The notes under the pieces were generated by a model. The model was given only the letters and a program-made list of their open reading frames with translations. It did not search any database and was not told the origin of the DNA. Positions 5,010 to 8,975 of a stretch of 8,975 bases of DNA are shown here, in pieces (position 1 is the stretch's first letter; every line of letters starts with the position of its first letter). The DNA comes from Phycisphaerales bacterium (lineage in GTDB: Bacteria > Planctomycetota > Phycisphaerae > Tepidisphaerales > Tepidisphaeraceae). The stretch is taken from contig JAQGHK010000372.1 of assembly GCA_028288875.1 (NCBI GenBank), forward strand, positions 1 through 8,975, in the 5' to 3' direction. Made by a program: the position numbers and the translations under genes.

Positions 5010-6084
5010 AGACAACGGCGATAAAACAGAAGCCCCAACGCCGCGCCGCCGCAAGGAGGCGCGCGACAACGGTCAGGTCGCCAAGAGCCAGGACCTGACG
5101 GCGGCTTCGTTGATGCTGGCGTCGGTCATGCTGCTCACCTGGTACGGGCCGAATGTTGTCGAAGTCTGCCGGCAGATCATGGCCGAGACGTTCGGGGCCG
5201 AAGGGCTCGGCAATCACGAAACGCCCGATCCGTCGCACACGATCCTGCTGGCCAGTATGCGAGTCGGCATGGCGCTCGCGCCGATCATGATCGGCCTGGT
5301 CGTCGTGGCGATCGTGATGAACATCGCCCAGAGCGGCCTGTATCTGTCGGCCGAGCGCATTCAGCCGAAGTGGAGTGCGCTGAACCCGACCAAGGGCCTT
5401 TCCAAACTCTTCGGCAAAGGCCAAGGCGCCGTCACGTTGGGGATGAACCTGGTCAAGATGGGGATGATCGCCACCGTCGCCTATTCCGCGGTGGCCGATC
5501 GGATGTACCAGATCGTGAGTGCGCAGGAACTGGACTACAAGCAGTTGTTCTACTTCGGCGCTCAGATCATGCACGACCTGGCGATGCGAATCGCGATCCT
5601 GATGCTGATCCTGGCGATCATCGACTACAGCTACCAGCGCTACAAAATCACGCAGGCGCTGAAGATGACCAAGCAGGAAGTCAAAGACGAAATGAAGAGC
5701 ATGGAAGGCGACCCCCACATCAAGGCGCGTCGCCGCCAAATCGCCATGCAGCGCCACATGCAGCGCATCAAGTCGGCCGTCCCGACGGCGGACGTGATCG
5801 TCACGAACCCGACCCACTACGCCATCGCGCTCAAATACGACCCGAACAACATGGCCGCCCCGAAAGTCGTGGCCAAGGGTGCGGATTATCTGGCCAAGAA
5901 GATTCGTGAAATCGCGGTCGCTAACGGCATTCCACTCCTGGAACGCCCGCCGCTGGCGCGGGCTCTCTATCGCACGGTGGAAGTCGGCCAGGACATCCCG
6001 GAAGAGTATTACTCCGCCGTCGCGGAGATTCTGGCGTATGTGTACGAAATCAGCGGCAAGAGCCGCCTGAAGGTACCGGCGTAA
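5002..6084 (+). CDS. flhB: Flagellar export switch protein FlhB
   Basis: FlhB sits at the export gate and switches substrate class from rod/hook to filament proteins. The product is 360 residues, close to the usual 350-385. The N-terminus has the family start DKTEAPTPRRRKEARDNGQVAKS; four hydrophobic segments follow (roughly 33-47, 82-105, 145-165 and 185-210), then a charged linker containing KDEMKSMEGDP. The self-cleavage site NPTH is intact at residues 269-272 (nt 5806-5817), the same residue number as in Salmonella FlhB, where cleavage is between Asn269 and Pro270. The C-terminal domain ends normally with PLLERPPLARALY and IPEEYYSAVAEILAYVY. No clear Shine-Dalgarno is visible, and translation is probably coupled to fliR. 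The stop codon touches the flhA start. Confidence 0.96.
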   Translation: MAEDNGDKTEAPTPRRRKEARDNGQVAKSQDLTAASLMLASVMLLTWYGPNVVEVCRQIMAETFGAEGLGNHETPDPSHTILLASMRVGMALAPIMIGLVVVAIVMNIAQSGLYLSAERIQPKWSALNPTKGLSKLFGKGQGAVTLGMNLVKMGMIATVAYSAVADRMYQIVSAQELDYKQLFYFGAQIMHDLAMRIAILMLILAIIDYSYQRYKITQALKMTKQEVKDEMKSMEGDPHIKARRRQIAMQRHMQRIKSAVPTADVIVTNPTHYAIALKYDPNNMAAPKVVAKGADYLAKKIREIAVANGIPLLERPPLARALYRTVEVGQDIPEEYYSAVAEILAYVYEISGKSRLKVPA

Positions 6085-8217
6085 ATGGCCACCGCAGCAG
6101 CACCAACCTCGTTCCTCACCCGCCTGGCCGACCAGCGCGGCATGCTGTTTCCGTTGGCGTGCGTCGTGCTGTTGCTGGTCATTCTCGTCCCGCTGCCGCC
6201 GGCCGTTCTCGACTTCTTGCTGGTGCTGAACATCACGCTGTCGGTCATCATTCTGGTGACCACGATCTACGTGAAAAGCCCGCTGGAATTCGCCGTACTG
6301 CCGTCGCTATTGCTGGCGATCACGCTGTTCCGCCTGGTATTGAACGTTGCCACCACTCGTCTGATTCTCACCGCCGGCGATAACGGCGGCGGCCCGGAGG
6401 CTGCCCAGCACGCCGCCGGCAATGTTGTGCATGCGTTCAGCAGCCTGGTGACCGGCGGGTCGATGACCGTCGGCATCATCATCTTCCTGATCATCTTCGT
6501 GATTCAGTTCATCGTGATCACGAAAGGTGCCGGCCGTATCTCGGAAGTGGCCGCGCGTTTCACGTTGGACGCGATGCCCGGCAAGCAGATGGCGATCGAC
6601 GCCGACCTGTCGGCCGGCATTATCAATGAAGCCCAGGCGCGCGAACGCCGGGCCGGCATCGCTCAAGAAGCGGATTTTTACGGTGCGATGGACGGTGCCA
6701 GTAAGTTCGTCCGCGGCGACGCCATCGCCGCCATCATCATCACGATCGTCAATATTTTGGGCGGCATCTTCATCGGCATGGTGCAGAACGGCTGGGCGAT
6801 CGTCCCGACGCTGAAGGTTTACACCATCCTGACCATCGGTGACGGCCTGGTCAGCCAGATCCCCGCGTTCATTGTTTCGTTGGCCGCCGGTTTGATCGTC
6901 ACGCGCAGTAGCAGCCGTCGCGATCTTGGCGATGAAATGTTCAGCCAGTTGTTCGCCAAGCCGGCGGCGCTGGTCGTCGCGGCGATTTTCCTGCTAGCGA
7001 TGGCGGCCGTCTTCCTGATGGGGCCGAGCAACGACGCCATGCCGTGGCAGCCAATGCTGATCCTCGGCAGCTGCTGCGGCGCGATGGCGTACGTCCTGAC
7101 GCGCAACACGAACAAGGCCGCCGAAGCCGTTAAGCAGAAAGAATTCGACGAAGCCAAAGTCGCGGCAAAAGAGCCGGAAAAGCCCGAAACCCTGCTCGGC
7201 GTCGACACGATGGAGCTGGAAGTCGGTTACGGCCTGGTGAAGATCGTCGACGAATCCAAGGGCGGCGACCTGCTCAGCCGAATCAGCATGATCCGCCGGC
7301 AAATCGCGGTGGAACTGGGTATCATCGTGCCGCCGGTCCGCATTCGCGACAACATGCGGCTAGGCCCGAACGACTACGCGATCAAGATCCGGGGTCAGAC
7401 GATCGCGCAGGGTGTTACCTATCCTGACCAGTTCATGGCGATGGACAACGGCGCCACCACGGGCCCGCTACCGCACGCCGATCTCACCATCGAGCCCGCC
7501 TTCGGCTTGCCCGCCTACTGGATCACCGAAAGCCAGTGCAGCCAGGCCGAACTGATGAACTACACCGTGGTCGAAGCCACCGCCGTGCTGGCCACGCACC
7601 TGACGGAAGTAGTGAAGTCGCACGGCTACGAACTGCTGACGCGTCAGGAAGTGAAGAACCTGATCGAGAACCTGAAGACCAAGTCGCCGGCGCTGGTGGA
7701 AGAAGTGATTCCGACGCAGATCAAACCGGGTGAATTGCAGCGCGTTATGCAGAACCTGTTGCGTGAGCGTGTGCCGGTTCGGGATTTGGAAACAATTGTG
7801 GAAACGCTCGGCGACTGGTCCAGCCGCACGAAGGATCTCGACGTGCTGACTGAGTACTGTAGGCATGCGTTGGCCCGCACAATTTGCAAGCAATACGTCG
7901 ACGATCGTGATAAACTCTGGTGCGTGACGCTCGATCCGACTCTTGAAGAGTTGATCATCGGGCACACGGACCGCGAGAAGGGCACTAACTCGATGCCGCC
8001 GCAAACGCAGCAGACGGTGATCAAGCGAGTGTCTGAAAAGGTGGCCGAGCTGACGCAGCTGGGTCGCAATGCGGTGGTCTTGTGCAGTCCTCAGATTCGA
8101 GCGGCGCTTCGGCGCATGATCGAAAGCTCGATACCGCAAGTCGCAGTAATGGGGTACAACGAAATTGTTCCGGACGTTTCAGTTGAAGCGGTCGGTCTGG
8201 TAGGATTGAACGGGTAA
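6085..8217 (+). CDS. flhA: Flagellar export platform protein FlhA
   Basis: FlhA forms the nonameric export platform: its membrane part is linked to proton-motive-force use, and its cytoplasmic ring docks chaperone-substrate complexes. The 710-residue product is full length (usual about 690-700). The N-terminal half (about 1-330) is a multi-helix membrane domain. The FHIPEP-family signature loop is intact from Arg151: RISEVAARFTLDAMPGKQM followed by AIDADLSAG. A charged linker (about 345-370) leads to the cytoplasmic domain, which includes LEVGYGLVKIVD, RIRDNMRLGPNDYAIKI, the LTRQEVKNLI helix and a closing YNEIVPDVSVEAVG. The ATG immediately follows the flhB stop; GAAGG at 6069-6073 inside flhB is a possible ribosome binding site 11 nt upstream. 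Confidence 0.97.
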   Translation: MATAAAPTSFLTRLADQRGMLFPLACVVLLLVILVPLPPAVLDFLLVLNITLSVIILVTTIYVKSPLEFAVLPSLLLAITLFRLVLNVATTRLILTAGDNGGGPEAAQHAAGNVVHAFSSLVTGGSMTVGIIIFLIIFVIQFIVITKGAGRISEVAARFTLDAMPGKQMAIDADLSAGIINEAQARERRAGIAQEADFYGAMDGASKFVRGDAIAAIIITIVNILGGIFIGMVQNGWAIVPTLKVYTILTIGDGLVSQIPAFIVSLAAGLIVTRSSSRRDLGDEMFSQLFAKPAALVVAAIFLLAMAAVFLMGPSNDAMPWQPMLILGSCCGAMAYVLTRNTNKAAEAVKQKEFDEAKVAAKEPEKPETLLGVDTMELEVGYGLVKIVDESKGGDLLSRISMIRRQIAVELGIIVPPVRIRDNMRLGPNDYAIKIRGQTIAQGVTYPDQFMAMDNGATTGPLPHADLTIEPAFGLPAYWITESQCSQAELMNYTVVEATAVLATHLTEVVKSHGYELLTRQEVKNLIENLKTKSPALVEEVIPTQIKPGELQRVMQNLLRERVPVRDLETIVETLGDWSSRTKDLDVLTEYCRHALARTICKQYVDDRDKLWCVTLDPTLEELIIGHTDREKGTNSMPPQTQQTVIKRVSEKVAELTQLGRNAVVLCSPQIRAALRRMIESSIPQVAVMGYNEIVPDVSVEAVGLVGLNG

Positions 8218-8223
8218 GTGATT

Positions 8224-8287
8224 GGCGAGTTGATCGGCCGAATTGTCGTACGGATTGCGACGTCGGACCGATCAGAAGAAGCTCGCC
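8224..8287 (+). other. Extended imperfect hairpin in the flhA-flhF spacer
   Basis: GGCGAG 8224-8229 pairs with CTCGCC 8282-8287; TGATCGG 8231-8237 with CCGATCA 8268-8274; CCGA 8238-8241 with TCGG 8263-8266 across a one-base bulge; and GTCG 8245-8248 with CGAC 8258-8261, leaving a 9-nt loop. That is 21 pairs in a 64-nt stretch filling most of the 93-nt spacer. No T run follows, so it is not a standard intrinsic terminator. It could be an mRNA processing or stability element, an attenuator or the structured flhF leader. Confidence 0.6.
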
Positions 8288-8310
8288 GATTCACGTCTTG
8301 AGAGGCACGG

Positions 8311-8975
8311 ATGCAGCTCCAGACATTTCAAGGCAGCACGATGGCCGAAGCGCTCCAGCGCGTCAAAACGACGCTGGGCATGGACGCCGTCATCCTCCAC
8401 ACCCGCACCATTTCCGGCCGCCGCTGGATGGGTCTCAAGAAGACCGAAACCTACGAAATCACGGCTGGCCGCGGCGTAAACGTCGTCAAGCGCCAGCTCC
8501 CGGCCCGCCCCGCACCTGTCCCGACCCGTCAGCCGACCGCGCATTACCAACCGGTAAAGCCGCCGGCCCCCAAGCCCGCCGCGGCCGCTATCCTTCCGCC
8601 CAAGACGCTGATGGACACGCCCGCCGTCAGTAATGTGGCGATGATGGCCGTCACGCGGGAAGTGAAACAGCTCACCGAAATGATGACCGACCTGGTGAAG
8701 GTCGTCCGCACCAATCAACTGCCGCAAGTGCCGGCCGAACTGTGCGACCAATACCAGGGCCTGATCGAAAACATGGTGGCCGAGGAGCTCGCGCTCGAAA
8801 TTACAAAGAGCCTGCACAAAGAGCTTCGCCCCGAGATGCTGGCCAACAAGGCCGTCGTCCGCGAGAAGCTAGCGCAGCATTTGGAAAAGCTGATTCCGAC
8901 CGCCGGCCCGATCGTCCGCACCAAATTGGTCGGCCCGCACATCGTCGCCCTCATCGGCCCGACCGGCGTCGGCAA
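8311..8975 (+). CDS. flhF: Flagellar SRP-type GTPase FlhF, N-terminal part (3' truncated by window end)
   Basis: FlhF is a signal-recognition-particle-like GTPase that controls flagellar placement and number, usually together with FlhG. There are 221 complete codons and the frame is still open at the window end. The start is the family's typical form, MQLQTFQGSTMAEALQRVK followed by LGMDAVILHTRTI (the FlhF B-domain). A Pro/Ala/Lys-rich linker (about 61-104), a helical N-domain (about 110-205) and the first strand plus P-loop VALIGPTGVG (212-221) follow, with the last two bases AA starting the expected Lys codon. The start at 8311 is preceded by GAGAGG (8300-8305). The truncation is only the window edge. 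The 93-nt gap from flhA, mostly hairpin, may allow separate control of its level. Confidence 0.93.
   Translation, partial: MQLQTFQGSTMAEALQRVKTTLGMDAVILHTRTISGRRWMGLKKTETYEITAGRGVNVVKRQLPARPAPVPTRQPTAHYQPVKPPAPKPAAAAILPPKTLMDTPAVSNVAMMAVTREVKQLTEMMTDLVKVVRTNQLPQVPAELCDQYQGLIENMVAEELALEITKSLHKELRPEMLANKAVVREKLAQHLEKLIPTAGPIVRTKLVGPHIVALIGPTGVG

Noticed and set aside
4987..5817. 276-codon - strand open frame opposite flhB
   Set aside because: It is the shadow of flhB: rich in His, Asp and Arg, with no recognisable domain, while flhB is complete with its cleavage site.
7468..8139. 223-codon - strand open frame opposite flhA
   Set aside because: It lies wholly inside the well-conserved FlhA cytoplasmic domain and has Arg/His/Leu-rich shadow composition.

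Overview
This window is almost entirely one flagellar gene cluster, all on the + strand. In order it holds the 3' end of flgE (hook protein), flbD, fliL, fliN, fliO, fliP, fliQ, fliR, flhB, flhA and the first 221 codons of flhF, which runs off the right edge at its P-loop. The order matches the hook / switch / export-apparatus clusters of many Gram-negative and deep-branching bacteria. Packing from fliN onward is tight: fliN/fliO overlap by 4 nt, fliR/flhB by 8 nt, and flhB/flhA abut. This suggests co-transcription.

Organism: the DNA is G+C-rich, and FliO and FliP carry cleavable-looking signal peptides, so it is a diderm bacterium. The flgE-flbD pairing, the long low-complexity extensions on FliL and FliN, and intergenic GGGCAGA-type heptad repeats lead me to suggest a member of the Planctomycetota. 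This is a guess of moderate confidence, not a demonstrated assignment.

Layout: 2-214 flgE end; 215-474 a gene-free spacer with two 93-nt hairpin-forming heptad-repeat elements, exactly 150 nt apart, and a terminator-like hairpin between them; 475-669 flbD; 670-790 spacer with nothing convincing; 791-2982 fliL-fliN-fliO; 3067-5009 fliP-fliQ-fliR; 5002-8217 flhB-flhA; 8224-8287 a strong imperfect hairpin; 8311-8975 flhF start. FliP, FliQ and FliR form the inner-membrane core of the flagellar type III export gate, with FliO assisting its assembly. FlhB switches substrate class by self-cleavage, and FlhA is the export platform. FliN is a C-ring/switch protein, FliL is associated with the stator, and FlhF is an SRP-type GTPase that positions flagella.

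I see no unknown protein system here; the coding content is standard. The parts worth a second look are: the paired structured repeats, one of which ends 4 nt before the flbD start; the absence of fliM between fliL and fliN, combined with a FliN N-terminal extension that carries a duplicated short motif; the absence of motA/motB from the expected place; the repetitive FliL linker; and the structured flhA-flhF spacer.
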